Shown piece by piece: positions 9,539 through 17,746 of a stretch of 64,000 bases of DNA (the stretch's first letter is position 1; each line of letters opens with the position of its first letter). The notes below the pieces were generated by a model. It was not told the DNA's origin, searched no databases, and was given only the letters and a program-made list of their open reading frames with translations. The position numbers and the translations under genes were made by a program. The DNA lies in NCBI RefSeq assembly GCF_000384215.1, contig NZ_KB913032.1:9747275-9811274 (forward strand), in the 5' to 3' direction. Origin of the DNA: Amycolatopsis alba DSM 44262. Its GTDB lineage: Bacteria > Actinomycetota > Actinomycetes > Mycobacteriales > Pseudonocardiaceae.

Positions 9539-9703
9539 CGATCACGACGTGCTCGACCAACAGATTTCCCGGTCCCGCGTCGCTTCCACGGCCAGCACAA
9601 CCCGGCCGTCATCCAGGTGCTCGCGCCGAACTCGGCCTTTCGCTGCGAGGTCCGAACCGAGGCAGGTGCCGCGGGAGCGCGGGGGTGATGAGGTGGTCGG
9701 CAT
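9539..9703 (-). pseudogene. Collapsed remnant of the DUF2075-type helicase gene
   Basis: Bases 9539-9650 match 12768-12880 (inside the intact helicase gene), including an identical 23-nt block around CACGGCCAGCACAACCCGG, with scattered substitutions and at least one single-base gap. Bases 9671-9710 then match 13617-13665, the start of that gene including its start codon (9701-9703 here). About 740 bp of the helicase is missing between the two matches. A further match follows upstream: the hairpin sequence at 9841-9857 equals 13895-13911. This is a decayed, internally deleted duplicate in the same orientation. Confidence 0.75.
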
Positions 9704-9892
9704 GAATGAGTACGGACCTCTCCTCAGTGCTAGGGGCGAACGTGTGCCCGGAGTCTCAAGACTCGACCGTGGCCGCCCCTAGAGGTTGGTGTCTCGGCCG
9801 CCTGGCTCTGCCGCGATGTCGCGGCCGGATGCTGATTGACCCTCGGATTTCTCCGAGACGGCCTGGAAAGTCCATTCCTGGCTGTCGATCCG

Positions 9893-10402
9893 CTAGTTAC
9901 CGTCCTGATCGGGGGCGATCCGCAACGGCAGATAGCCGTCGTCGATGCGCCGGTGCTGGTGGACATCGACGAGGGTGTCGCCATCGAAGTACACCAGCGG
10001 GTGGTCGCCGGGAGCCAGGTCGTGGCTCGTCGCGCACCACACCGCCACGGCCTCGGCGATCTCCGGCCGGAACACTAGAGCCCGCGCGCCGGGCGAGGTG
10101 TCGATCCGGGCGGGAAACCCGCTCACGGGCAGGTTGTCAGGATCGCAGGTGACCACGATCTCGCCCGGTCGCGGGTAGTGCCGCTTGGCGTCGCGCAGCA
10201 CATCGAGCTGGCGGTGGAAGCGTTCGCGGGTGCGGGTCGGGCCGGACAGGAACCAGCGGCCCAGCTCGCCGAGCGGGTAACGGCCGTTCTCACCGAGAGC
10301 AACGTCGTGACGCTGGCAGGCGGCCTCCCCGGTGAATACCACCAGGCAGATCGTCCTCGATACGGCCAGCGGATACCAGCCCGGGGCGATCGGATACACC
10401 AC
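9893..10402 (-). CDS. Hypothetical protein
   Basis: 169 aa with a GTG start at 10402 (or 10399). It reads as a globular protein with several Trp/Tyr and a HPLVYFDGDTLVDVHQHRR stretch near the C-terminus. No family recognised. Its start lies 6 nt after the stop of a truncated frame on the same strand (10409-10555), the usual spacing of a coupled gene, which supports the pair being an old operon. It sits beside the helicase remnant in a debris-rich segment. Confidence 0.55.
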   Translation of the reverse strand: MVYPIAPGWYPLAVSRTICLVVFTGEAACQRHDVALGENGRYPLGELGRWFLSGPTRTRERFHRQLDVLRDAKRHYPRPGEIVVTCDPDNLPVSGFPARIDTSPGARALVFRPEIAEAVAVWCATSHDLAPGDHPLVYFDGDTLVDVHQHRRIDDGYLPLRIAPDQDGN

Positions 10403-10408
10403 GATGAG

Positions 10409-10555
10409 TCACTCGCACAGCGCCTCGGCGGCCTCCGGACGCAACCGGGGCCGTACCCACGGCCCGTGATGACGGGCGGGGTCGATCACAGCGGGAAAGC
10501 TCACGCGGTGCGGCTCGGCACCGACGGCGGGCAGTGCCCATGCCCCGTAGTGGGT
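10409..10555 (-). pseudogene. Truncated gene, C-terminal 48 codons only
   Basis: After an in-frame TAA at 10556-10558 this frame reads HYGAWALPAVGAEPHRV, then VIDPARHHGPWVRPRLRP and EAAEALCE before TGA. The composition is that of a real actinomycete protein, but no proper start exists and upstream sequence does not continue it. It is probably the tail of a gene cut by rearrangement. The following gene starts 6 nt downstream. Confidence 0.5.
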
Positions 10556-10775
10556 TTACCGCGACGATCCCTTCGCACGCGGACGGTTTCGACCGCTGAG
10601 CGTCATTGCCAGCGATAGCTGGCGCTGGCCACAGATCGTCATTGACGGACTTGACTTCGCGCCTTGACGGAAGCATCAATGGTGACAACTCCGATCCCTA
10701 CCCTGCGCACCGCAGACCTCTGGGCGAAAGCGTCGCGCAGGGAAAGTGTCGGCTCAACCGAGAAAGGGGAAGACA

Positions 10776-11096
10776 ATGCCGGGTATGAGCGCGTGTCGCC
10801 GTCACCGTGGCGTCCGCAAGGTGGACAGTGACCATTTCGATGACGGTCACTACCGGGCCTACGGGTTCAAGCGCGGATACGGCCGCGCCCACAACGGCAA
10901 GGGCGGAGGACGTCTCAGACGCCGTCTTGTCCGCCGCCGGGAAAGACCTCGTGTGGCGTCGCGATCACAACTGGTGACGGCGTCTCTGCCTGGTTGCCGC
11001 TTGCCACGAACCACGTCACCAGTTAGTCAAACAAGCAGCGCTGTCCACATGAGACACCTATCATGTTTGACGGATCGCTTGACAATGGCGCGGTGA
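10776..11096 (+). CDS. Small basic hypothetical protein (uncertain)
   Basis: Up to 106 aa. The ATG has an excellent ribosome site (AAAGGGGAAG, 4-8 nt upstream). The first 50 residues are rich in Arg, His, Gly and Asp with aromatic residues (HFDDGHYRAYGFKRGYGRAH), which suggests a nucleic-acid-binding peptide. The last 50 residues are unlike protein and may be a misframed tail. No homologue recalled. Confidence 0.35.
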   Translation: MPGMSACRRHRGVRKVDSDHFDDGHYRAYGFKRGYGRAHNGKGGGRLRRRLVRRRERPRVASRSQLVTASLPGCRLPRTTSPVSQTSSAVHMRHLSCLTDRLTMAR

Positions 11097-11206
11097 CGAA
11101 GCGTCCATAGACGTGTAGCCCGAACAACCGGATGCGCACCGGCGGGCCAAACGCCCCGGCCGGGGCATGACCATCCCCATTCCATACCTAACGCATGGAG
11201 ACCGTC

Positions 11207-12118
11207 ATGTCCCGCAAGAACCGCACCACCAGCACCGCCCCGATCGCCGACGCCACCGACGGCGGCCGCCACCTGCATGCCGTGTCCGATGCGCCCGGCA
11301 CGCAGAACACGCCCACCACGGAAGACAAAGTGCGGGCGGCGCTGACCGCCAATCCCGCCTCCACGACCGCCGCACTGGCGATGACCGCCGGAGTCGGCCG
11401 TTCGACCGCCGCGAAGATCCTGGCCCGCTGGGGGCGCAACGGCACCGCGATCCGGACCGCCGGAGACGGCCCGCGCAATCCCGACACGTGGGCGCTCGCC
11501 CCGTCGGACCGTGATGCCACACCCGGCATCGAGGACACGCGACCGGACACCACAGCGAGCGACACCGCCGACGGCACCGAGGCGGCAGCGGAGACCACCT
11601 CCAACACCGACGGCGCAACCATCGCCGACACCACGGCAGCGCAGGACACCACCGGGTCGGACGCCGATCACGACGCGGAGCCCCACGCCACGGACACCAC
11701 CGACGACAAGGCCGGTCCGGTCATTGCCGCCGACGTCGAGAACGACACCAACCCGGCACCCGACACCGCACCGGGGGATCCGGCTGACAGCACGACCGGA
11801 ACCGAGCCGTCTGCGGCGGAACCGCCTGCGATCGCTGACACCAACCGCCCGGACAAGGACCGACTGCCCAAGGGCGGGCTGCGAGCCATGGTGGAGGAGT
11901 ACCTGACCGAACACCAGGGCGAGGACTTCGGGCCCGCCAAAATCGGCAAGGACCTCGGCCGTTCGGGGGGCGCGGTCAACAACGCCCTGGAGAAGCTGGT
12001 CGCCGACGGGTACGCGATCAAGACATGCGAGGCGCCGAAGCGGTTCGCCATCAACCCGGACAAGACCGACGTCCCGAACACGAACACCGACGCCGCCGAG
12101 CCCGCGCTGAAAGCCTGA
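11207..12118 (+). CDS. Two-winged-helix protein with a long disordered linker
   Basis: 303 aa from ATG 11207 (GGAG 7 nt upstream); ATG 11195 is also in frame. Residues 35-90 form one winged helix (TTEDKVRAALTANPASTTAA then GVGRSTAAKILARWG). Residues 95-210 are Thr/Asp/Ala-rich and disordered. Residues 215-280 form a second winged helix (KGGLRAMVEEYLTEH, SGGAVNNALEKLVADGYAI). The second domain closely resembles the N-terminus of the MoxR-type ATPase at 21085-22266. A DNA-binding or regulatory role for element genes is inferred. Confidence 0.7.
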   Translation: MSRKNRTTSTAPIADATDGGRHLHAVSDAPGTQNTPTTEDKVRAALTANPASTTAALAMTAGVGRSTAAKILARWGRNGTAIRTAGDGPRNPDTWALAPSDRDATPGIEDTRPDTTASDTADGTEAAAETTSNTDGATIADTTAAQDTTGSDADHDAEPHATDTTDDKAGPVIAADVENDTNPAPDTAPGDPADSTTGTEPSAAEPPAIADTNRPDKDRLPKGGLRAMVEEYLTEHQGEDFGPAKIGKDLGRSGGAVNNALEKLVADGYAIKTCEAPKRFAINPDKTDVPNTNTDAAEPALKA

Positions 12119-12134
12119 CGGCTCACCCCGCCTG

Positions 12135-12192
12135 GATCCGCGCGCAGGACCACCACCCCGCCCCAGGGGCAACCCGGTCCTGCGCGCGGATC
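12135..12192 (+). terminator. 17-bp hairpin terminator after the winged-helix gene
   Basis: GATCCGCGCGCAGGACC (12135-12151) pairs exactly with GGTCCTGCGCGCGGATC (12176-12192) across a 24-nt loop, followed by TTTC. It starts 17 nt after the stop codon. The rest of 12193-12402 shows no gene. Confidence 0.8.
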
Positions 12193-12402
12193 TTTCATGC
12201 CCCCGGCGCGTAGGTCGAGACCCCGGTAGCGTCGTGGATCGCCTGCGACACCGGGTGTTAGGTGGCGGTGCCATCTACGCACGCCGCCGTAGGCCGCATC
12301 GCGCCCGGCCCCGCACGCGGGGGCGACTGTTCTTTTCGTTGCTCTATAACGTCGATGGGCCGTATATCCCATGGGACTGGTGGCAGCGGCGGGGCCTGTC
12401 GG

Positions 12403-13653
12403 CTACGTGTCGATCAGGTCGTGCAGCAGGGCGCGGGTTTCGGCATCGGTGGAGTAGAGCACGGTGCCCGCCCTGACGCGGGTGAGCAGCACGCGGTAGG
12501 TGCGGCGCACCCACAGGTCGACGTCGGCTGCTATCGCGCCGTTGAGGGCGTCGTCGTAGGTGGTGGCGGGATCGGTGACCCACTGGTCGTCGCGCCAGAG
12601 GAGGTCGGGGCCGAGGATGAGGCCGCCGTAGTCGTACTCGAAGCCTTGCGCGCTGTAGACGTTGCCGACCTGGCCGGCGCCCGCGGGATCGATCGCCCAC
12701 AACGGCGAGGGCGGCAGCCCGTTGACCGCGCGCTGGCCCTTCACATTCCACGGGCGGCGCCAATCGCCGATCACGATGTCCTCGAACAGCGGATTTCCTG
12801 GCCTCGCCTCGTTCCACGGCCAGCACAACCCGGCCGTGATCCGGGTGCTCGCGCCGAGGTCGGTCTTCGTGCGCAGAAGCTGCTCCAGCTCGCCGGGACT
12901 GTCGGCAACCCGTAGCTCGAACCGGGAGGCGGGTTCTTTATCCGCGTTCCATCGGGTCGGCGGGCACGATGGGTCGTCGAGGCCGAGGAGCCGACGGACC
13001 CAGCTGTCGTAGCGGACACTGCGGTGGCGGTGCTGGCTCGTCAGCTCGGCGGTGTGCACGGCCGCGCCGCAGATCCGGGCGGCGGCGGCGAGGTAGTCGC
13101 GGTTACCGAGCTGCCCAGGGCGGATCACCTGGTCCTCGTCGAGGAGGAACACCACGACGCGGGCGGCCTCGAGCAACTGCGCGGCCTGGGTACGGTCGCT
13201 GCGGCGCGAGGCGGGCGTGTAGCGGGTGTTCGAGGTGGCCCTCAGCTGGTGCGCGTCATCGCAAACGAGCAGATCCAGGCTGTCCGGGTCGGTGTCGGTG
13301 GCGGTGCCGAAGTACTGGAAGAGCCTCTGGGTGGCGCGGGAGCCGTGTCCGGCGGTCTTGCGCAGCGCGGTGGTGAACGCCTGCGAGCCTGTGGCATGCC
13401 GGGCCCGGTAGCCGGCGCGCAGGACCTCGCCGAGCAGAGTCAGCGCGAGAGCGCTCTTGCCCGTGCCCGCGGCCCCGGCAACCACGACCACGGCCCTCGG
13501 GCCGTCCTCGTCGGCGAGGCACCGCCGCACGCGGTCGAGGACAGCCCGCTGATCGCCAGACAGTGCGAACACGTCGGCGTGGGTGAGCGAGAGAGACGCG
13601 AGGTCGAACAGGGTGGGCGCCGCGGAGCGCGCGGGTGATCCGGCGGTCGGCAT
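12403..13653 (-). CDS. DUF2075-type P-loop helicase/ATPase
   Basis: 416 aa. Walker A is VVVVAGAAGTGKSALA (Gly60-Ser67) and Walker B LLVCDDAHQL (about 135). A sensor-like EDQVIRPG block and a late VYSAQGFEYDYGGLI block correspond to superfamily 1 motifs of DUF2075 (Schlafen group 3-like) proteins. A C-terminal YRVLLTRVRAGTV resembles the final UvrD motif. It is shorter than many relatives, which carry an N-terminal nuclease; none is visible here, although the N-terminal 35 residues are extra. A degenerate duplicate lies at 9539-9703. Role in the element is unknown; related enzymes occur in plasmid and defence regions. Confidence 0.75.
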   Translation of the reverse strand: MPTAGSPARSAAPTLFDLASLSLTHADVFALSGDQRAVLDRVRRCLADEDGPRAVVVVAGAAGTGKSALALTLLGEVLRAGYRARHATGSQAFTTALRKTAGHGSRATQRLFQYFGTATDTDPDSLDLLVCDDAHQLRATSNTRYTPASRRSDRTQAAQLLEAARVVVFLLDEDQVIRPGQLGNRDYLAAAARICGAAVHTAELTSQHRHRSVRYDSWVRRLLGLDDPSCPPTRWNADKEPASRFELRVADSPGELEQLLRTKTDLGASTRITAGLCWPWNEARPGNPLFEDIVIGDWRRPWNVKGQRAVNGLPPSPLWAIDPAGAGQVGNVYSAQGFEYDYGGLILGPDLLWRDDQWVTDPATTYDDALNGAIAADVDLWVRRTYRVLLTRVRAGTVLYSTDAETRALLHDLIDT

Positions 13654-13981
13654 GGCGAGTACGTCCTTCCCTGTGCGGCGTTGAAGGTGTGTGCCAGGAT
13701 CGCAGGACTCGGGCTGGACCGCCTGGAGATGGCCGTCGGCCGGGTGGGCCTGCCGGGCATGATGAGCGGTCGGTGCACGTGCAACGCCGCCTCTAGGGCG
13801 GTGTCGCTACGCATCCGAGGACGCAGAGGCCTGGCACCAACGCTCGTGCGGAGCCCCGCAGCACTCGCCGACGTCGCGACCGGGTATACGTCACCCTCGG
13901 ATTTCTCCGAGGCGATCTGAAAGGTAGCCCTCGGCGAGATCGCTGCCCCGCGCGTGAAACCGGCCGATTGGTGAGTGTCGG
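13654..13981. promoter_or_regulatory. Helicase upstream region with hairpin CCTCGGA/TCCGAGG
   Basis: A 328-bp gap between two minus-strand genes. It contains a 7-bp perfect hairpin (13895-13901 and 13906-13912, loop TTTC) that recurs almost exactly at 9841-9857 beside the helicase remnant. It may be a short terminator for the genes arriving from the right or an operator of the helicase gene. No other element seen. Confidence 0.4.
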
Positions 13982-14338
13982 TCATCGAGGCGCTTCTTCG
14001 GCAGTCGTGCCGTGGTCGGTCGAGGTCTGGTGGACGGGGCGTATCCAGCGATGCGCGACCGGATCCCAGGCGGCAGTGGACATCAGGCGGTTGAAGTCGG
14101 GGAGACCGTCCCCGTAGGTCCAGCCGTACTCGAAGCACTCGGCCGCGCCGGGCCATCGCCCAGACCAGGTGTCTTCCGGACACGGGCAGGTTTCATCGTG
14201 GCCTGTGCGCTGCAGCGCGGTGGCCAGGCAGCGAGCCACGGGGCACCGCTCGTGGTGGACGCGGCCGATCTTGGCGTGGCAGCGCGGGCAGGACCGCTGC
14301 CTCCACCCACGACGACGCAACCAACGCGGAGTGCTCAT
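13982..14338 (-). CDS. Zinc-ribbon-like hypothetical protein
   Basis: 118 aa from ATG 14338, with GAGAGG 6 nt upstream. Residues 5-45 contain four cysteines in CPRCH, HERCPVARC spacing plus CPCPED further on, likely a metal-binding ribbon. The C-terminal half is Trp-rich (CFEYGWTYGDGLPDFNRLM). No family recognised. The start overlaps the preceding stop as ATGA, so translation is coupled to 14335-14682. Confidence 0.65.
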   Translation of the reverse strand: MSTPRWLRRRGWRQRSCPRCHAKIGRVHHERCPVARCLATALQRTGHDETCPCPEDTWSGRWPGAAECFEYGWTYGDGLPDFNRLMSTAAWDPVAHRWIRPVHQTSTDHGTTAEEAPR

Positions 14339-14682
14339 GCCGACCTCTCTGCCGGGTCGTGCTGGTTCTTGATGTACTCGTTCCACGGCCGGGTCTCGGC
14401 ATTGATGTAGGTGTCGTACAGGGGCACGTCGGGGTTCGCGCGCAGTTGTCGGTGGGCGAGGACCAGACTGGCTCCGGCGGTAATGGTCTCGGCGAGGCGC
14501 AGGTGCATGCGCGCCCAGTCGAGGCAGCGCCGGTATTCATCTTGGTCGTGCGCGCGGCTGCTGAGTGTCGGGTAGATCTCGCGGGCGCGGGTAAACAGGG
14601 CCTCGGCGGCGGCGCAGTGCTCGGCGGCACTGCGCGCCTCTGTCGTAGTGGCAGGGTCGGCAGGTGAGGTGTTCGGTGACAT
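14335..14682 (-). CDS. Hypothetical helical protein
   Basis: 115 aa, with GAAGGAG 9 nt before the ATG. Mostly helical, with a Thr/Ala/Glu-rich start and a block DEYRRCLDWARMHLRLAE. The C-terminus PLYDTYINAETRPWNEYIKN looks conserved in character but I do not recognise it. It is the middle gene of the coupled minus-strand run and overlaps the next gene by ATGA. Confidence 0.65.
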   Translation of the reverse strand: MSPNTSPADPATTTEARSAAEHCAAAEALFTRAREIYPTLSSRAHDQDEYRRCLDWARMHLRLAETITAGASLVLAHRQLRANPDVPLYDTYINAETRPWNEYIKNQHDPAERSA

Positions 14683-14754
14683 CGGTGTCGTCTCCTTCGG
14701 GAGTTGTGACTGGAACGCGATCAGAAAGCGGTGAGCACCGCGCGGGCGCGCGGA

Positions 14755-15288
14755 TCACCCAGCACCGGGTGCGTGGGTGTGGCGGCCGTCGTCGGCGATG
14801 AGCACGCGTACGCCGAAGCGGGGAGGCCCGCCGAGGGGATCGGCCCATCCGTAAAGGGCGGGCAGCGTCCACAAGGCCTGGGCGGTGGTCTTGGCGGCGG
14901 GGTCGCCGTCGCGGTAGCCGAAGACCTCGAATCCCAGCTCCACCGCCGTCTCGTCGGCCGTGACGGCGTAGCGCAGGTGCGGTGGTAGCTGTGCCCGGAG
15001 CTCGGTGAGGGCGCTGGGTGCGCCGGGTACCGGTGGCCCGGTGAGGTCGGCCAGGATCCGCAGCCCGAGCTGGGGCAGGTCGTGGAGGTAGCTGTCGCCC
15101 AGCAGCGGCCCGTAGCGGCGGGTGGTGGTGTCGGCGGCGTCGATCCCGGTGTAGTCGCAGTACTCGCGCATGGCCGGGAACACCAGCAGTGTCTCGTCCA
15201 GTCCGGGCGGGATGTACTCGTCGGCGCGCAGCGACCACCGGTCACCCCGTCTCGCGGTCCACAGCGCCGGTGTCGAACGCATGGACAT
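14755..15288 (-). CDS. Hypothetical protein
   Basis: 177 aa if ATG 15288 is used (ATG 15282 is also possible), overlapping the end of the preceding gene by about 45 nt. The overlap segment has weaker protein character, so the true start may lie further in. The body reads as globular: LRADEYIPPGLDETLLVFPA, a DLPQLGLRILADLTG helix and a PRFGVRVLIADDG strand near the end. No domain recognised. It follows the first FYLG-family gene. Confidence 0.6.
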   Translation of the reverse strand: MSMRSTPALWTARRGDRWSLRADEYIPPGLDETLLVFPAMREYCDYTGIDAADTTTRRYGPLLGDSYLHDLPQLGLRILADLTGPPVPGAPSALTELRAQLPPHLRYAVTADETAVELGFEVFGYRDGDPAAKTTAQALWTLPALYGWADPLGGPPRFGVRVLIADDGRHTHAPGAG

Positions 15289-15535
15289 AGTCCGTGCCGT
15301 GGCTGGTGGGCCAAGGCCACGGCCACGCCTGGTTGCCGAGGGTCACCTCGCCGGCCTCGTGGATCTCGGCGGTGCGCAGGAAGAGGGCGACGAGGGTGAG
15401 GAACTCGGCCGCGGACCGGGTCCGGGTGATCTCGTCGAACCAGCGGCCATCCGGGGTGGTGCCGAGACGAACCGAGCCGAGCCAAGCGGCGTCTTCGCCG
15501 CGCCCGAGGTAGAAGTCGTGCGTCGTGCTACTCAT
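15242..15535 (-). CDS. FYLG-family hypothetical protein, copy 1
   Basis: 97 aa. It begins SSTTHDFYLGRGEDAAWLGSV, the signature shared with three neighbours (15532-16020, 16317-16790, 16829-17746). After a strand-rich middle it carries WPWPWPTSHGTDYVHAFD, matching WPWPWYSSHNSSWII and WPWDWDTSHSNDWII in copies 2 and 3. It is the shortest copy, stopping after that block. The start overlaps the stop of copy 2 (ATGA). Function unknown; cytoplasmic by appearance. Confidence 0.7.
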   Translation of the reverse strand: MSSTTHDFYLGRGEDAAWLGSVRLGTTPDGRWFDEITRTRSAAEFLTLVALFLRTAEIHEAGEVTLGNQAWPWPWPTSHGTDYVHAFDTGAVDRETG

Positions 15536-16020
15536 CGGGTATCACCGCCGATGATCGGCATGTCGGAGGGTTTCTCTCGCATCAACGGCATCGGCACCGA
15601 GGGTGGCGCGGCCGGATCACGCAGCCACGCGTAGAGGTCCGGTGGGCCGAGCGGGTCGTCGCCTTCGGGGAACCTGGGGTTGTGCGGGTCGATGCAGTGC
15701 CAGCGAATACCGCCGCCGACCGTGACGAACACCGCGCTGTCGCCGGGGTCGAAGGTGATGATCCAGCTGCTGTTGTGGCTGGAGTACCACGGCCATGGCC
15801 AGCCGAGCTCGCGCCGGTACGCGTGACCGAGCGGTTCCTCCTCCCAGATATCGAGAATGTCGGCCACGGCCGCGCGGAACGTCGCCTCGTCGGTCGCGGT
15901 CACCGCCAGCCTCAAGGGTGGGACGGCGTGGAAGTTCTCGGGGTAGCACTCCCCGTGCAGGGAGCCGATCCACTCGGCGGCCTCGCCGCGTCCGAGGTAG
16001 AAGTCGGTGCTGCTCGACAT
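15532..16020 (-). CDS. FYLG-family hypothetical protein, copy 2
   Basis: 162 aa from ATG 16020, with AAGGAGG 9 nt upstream. N-terminus SSSTDFYLGRGEAAEWIGS; middle WPWPWYSSHNSSWIITFD; then a GGGIRWHCIDPHNPRFP block and a C-terminus DLYAWLRDPAAPP. Copy 3 has the same order of blocks (GGGDRWHRLDPDDPRPP, DLARWLCDPGAPP), so the two are clear paralogues over their whole length. No catalytic motif is apparent. Confidence 0.75.
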   Translation of the reverse strand: MSSSTDFYLGRGEAAEWIGSLHGECYPENFHAVPPLRLAVTATDEATFRAAVADILDIWEEEPLGHAYRRELGWPWPWYSSHNSSWIITFDPGDSAVFVTVGGGIRWHCIDPHNPRFPEGDDPLGPPDLYAWLRDPAAPPSVPMPLMREKPSDMPIIGGDTR

Positions 16021-16033
16021 CGCCAGGTCCTCC

Positions 16034-16252
16034 TTACCGTGACGGCGCAATGCGGGTTCGGCTCCCTGGAGCCGGGACACAGGCGTACGGATCGGGCGGC
16101 GGATACGGCGGGGCCCCGTCGTGGCACGGCGTCTCCCGGTCACGGTCAGCGAGGCGGTCGAGGACGTAGGCGAGCACGACCACCGGGGTCCACGGTCCGG
16201 GTAGGACCACGGCCAGCACTGTCCACAAGAGACGCTTCTTCCTGTCCTGCAC
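16034..16252 (-). CDS. Small membrane protein
   Basis: 72 aa, GTG start with GGAGGAGAACTA just upstream. One hydrophobic segment (LLWTVLAVVLPGPWTPVVVL, residues 8-27) follows a basic start, with a proline-rich tail. Placed between FYLG copies 2 and 3 in the same orientation, so it may be a membrane partner of that set. Function unknown. Confidence 0.6.
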   Translation of the reverse strand: MQDRKKRLLWTVLAVVLPGPWTPVVVLAYVLDRLADRDRETPCHDGAPPYPPPDPYACVPAPGSRTRIAPSR

Positions 16253-16316
16253 TAGTTCTCCTCCGATTCGCTTTGGGTGGCACGGAAATGGGGCTGTCTT
16301 CCACGGGGCTTGGCAC

Positions 16317-16790
16317 TCAGGGCTGCTGCCAGCTGGTCACGGGGTCGGTCACGCCGGGAGCGCGGAAGGCCGGGAGCCGGAGCGCGGGGGGCGCGCCCGG
16401 GTCGCACAGCCATCTCGCCAAGTCCGGCGGGCCGCACCGCAACGGCGGGCGCGGGTCGTCGGGGTCGAGGCGGTGCCAGCGGTCGCCGCCGCCCGCCGTC
16501 ATGTGCGCGGCGCCGTCGTAGTGGGTGATGATCCAGTCATTGCTGTGGCTGGTGTCCCAGTCCCAGGGCCACCCGTTGCGGGGCTCGTGTGCCGCGCCGA
16601 GTCCTCCGACTGCCCACATCAGCAGCAGGTCTCCCACCGCCGTCTGGTAGGCCGAGGGTTGTCGCGCGGTCAGCGCGGCGCGGCCGTAGGGGTCTTTGAG
16701 GAGGTTGTCGGGGTGACAGGCGAACTGCAGCGAACCCAGCCACTGCGCCGTCGGCCCGGTGCCGAGGTAGAAGTCGGTACGCGTGACCAT
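16317..16790 (-). CDS. FYLG-family hypothetical protein, copy 3
   Basis: 157 aa from ATG 16790, with GGAGAGG upstream. N-terminus TRTDFYLGTGPTAQWLGSL, then WPWDWDTSHSNDWIITHYDG, GGGDRWHRLDPDDPRPP and DLARWLCDPGAPP. Full-length paralogue of copy 2. The frame is open further upstream, but no paralogue extends there and that stretch has poor protein character, so I use this start. Confidence 0.75.
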   Translation of the reverse strand: MVTRTDFYLGTGPTAQWLGSLQFACHPDNLLKDPYGRAALTARQPSAYQTAVGDLLLMWAVGGLGAAHEPRNGWPWDWDTSHSNDWIITHYDGAAHMTAGGGDRWHRLDPDDPRPPLRCGPPDLARWLCDPGAPPALRLPAFRAPGVTDPVTSWQQP

Positions 16791-16828
16791 CACGAAGTCC
16801 TCTCCTTGGGGTGCGCGGGGTGGCCTGG

Positions 16829-17746
16829 TCAGAGGTCCTCGCGGACCGGGCAGGCGGGTGTGTGGCCGACTCCGGAGGTCAGTCCAGGCGGGCACGGCAC
16901 GGGTGTGCCCGTGGCCCGAGCGTCGAGGTAGCGTCCCAGCGCGGCGGGGTCGTTGGCCGAGATCAACGGTACGTCGCCGTCGCATTCCGGGCACGGCCCG
17001 AGTACACGCAGGTCGTCCACCGTGCCGTTGAAACAGGTCAGCCGGTACTCGGTGCCGCCGTCGGTGATGGTCACCCGGAACCAGTTCCACCCGCCGTGCT
17101 GACGGTCGGGGTCGTCGGTGACCATCACCGCCGTTCTCGCCACGCCGAACTCCTCGGCCACGTCACGTCCCAGGGCACGGCGGAGGGCGGCGCGCTTGAG
17201 GTAGGCGGGGTCGCGGCCGAGGTCGGGACCGGGGTCTTGCCGTCGCGCCCGGTCGAAGGCCATACGTGCTCGCCCAGCGAGCGTGATATCTCCCCGAGCC
17301 GGAAGCTGCACGTGGCCAAGAGTGACGGTGTGCCAGTCGTTCTCGGCGTTGTCGATAGCGAAGACACCTTCGGGCAGGTACAGCACTCGCCCGCCGTCAA
17401 AGGTGTATGCGCCGCCCACATCGAGGTCTCTGCGCCGCCACGCCTTCCACGTCGCGATGTCGTGGTTGCAGTCGGACACCGCTGGCCCGAACCCGCACAT
17501 CGACCATGCCTCAGCCAAGATGTCCAGCGCGGAGCGGAAGCCGGTCTCGGTGGTAGCGGTCAGGAATCGCCGTCCGACGGGCAGTAAGGCGACGGTCGCG
17601 GGGTCGGGTGTCCCGTCCGGGTATGCGGATTCCAGGTAGCCGACGTACTGGGTTCCAGGGCCTGTGCCGAGGAAGACCTCAACGCGGGAGGCCTTGCGAG
17701 GATCGCGGGGGCGCGGGCGTGTGAGGGTGGCGTTGATCGTGGTCAT
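16829..17746 (-). CDS. FYLG-family protein with added C-terminal zinc-ribbon-like domain, copy 4
   Basis: 305 aa. N-terminus VEVFLGTGPGTQYVGYLESA is the diverged family signature. From about residue 160 an added domain reads ITLAGRARMAFDRARRQDP, TAVMVTDDPDRQHGG, LGPCPECDGDVPL and later CPPGL plus ACPVREDL, giving four cysteines that could bind zinc. The same added domain, without the FYLG part, makes up the frameshifted gene at 18381-18934. Coupled by ATGA to the gene at 17743. Function unknown. Confidence 0.7.
   Translation of the reverse strand: MTTINATLTRPRPRDPRKASRVEVFLGTGPGTQYVGYLESAYPDGTPDPATVALLPVGRRFLTATTETGFRSALDILAEAWSMCGFGPAVSDCNHDIATWKAWRRRDLDVGGAYTFDGGRVLYLPEGVFAIDNAENDWHTVTLGHVQLPARGDITLAGRARMAFDRARRQDPGPDLGRDPAYLKRAALRRALGRDVAEEFGVARTAVMVTDDPDRQHGGWNWFRVTITDGGTEYRLTCFNGTVDDLRVLGPCPECDGDVPLISANDPAALGRYLDARATGTPVPCPPGLTSGVGHTPACPVREDL

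Noticed and set aside
9170..9705. Several small frames on both strands near the helicase remnant
   Set aside because: They do not show consistent codon bias, and part of the segment is explained as helicase debris.
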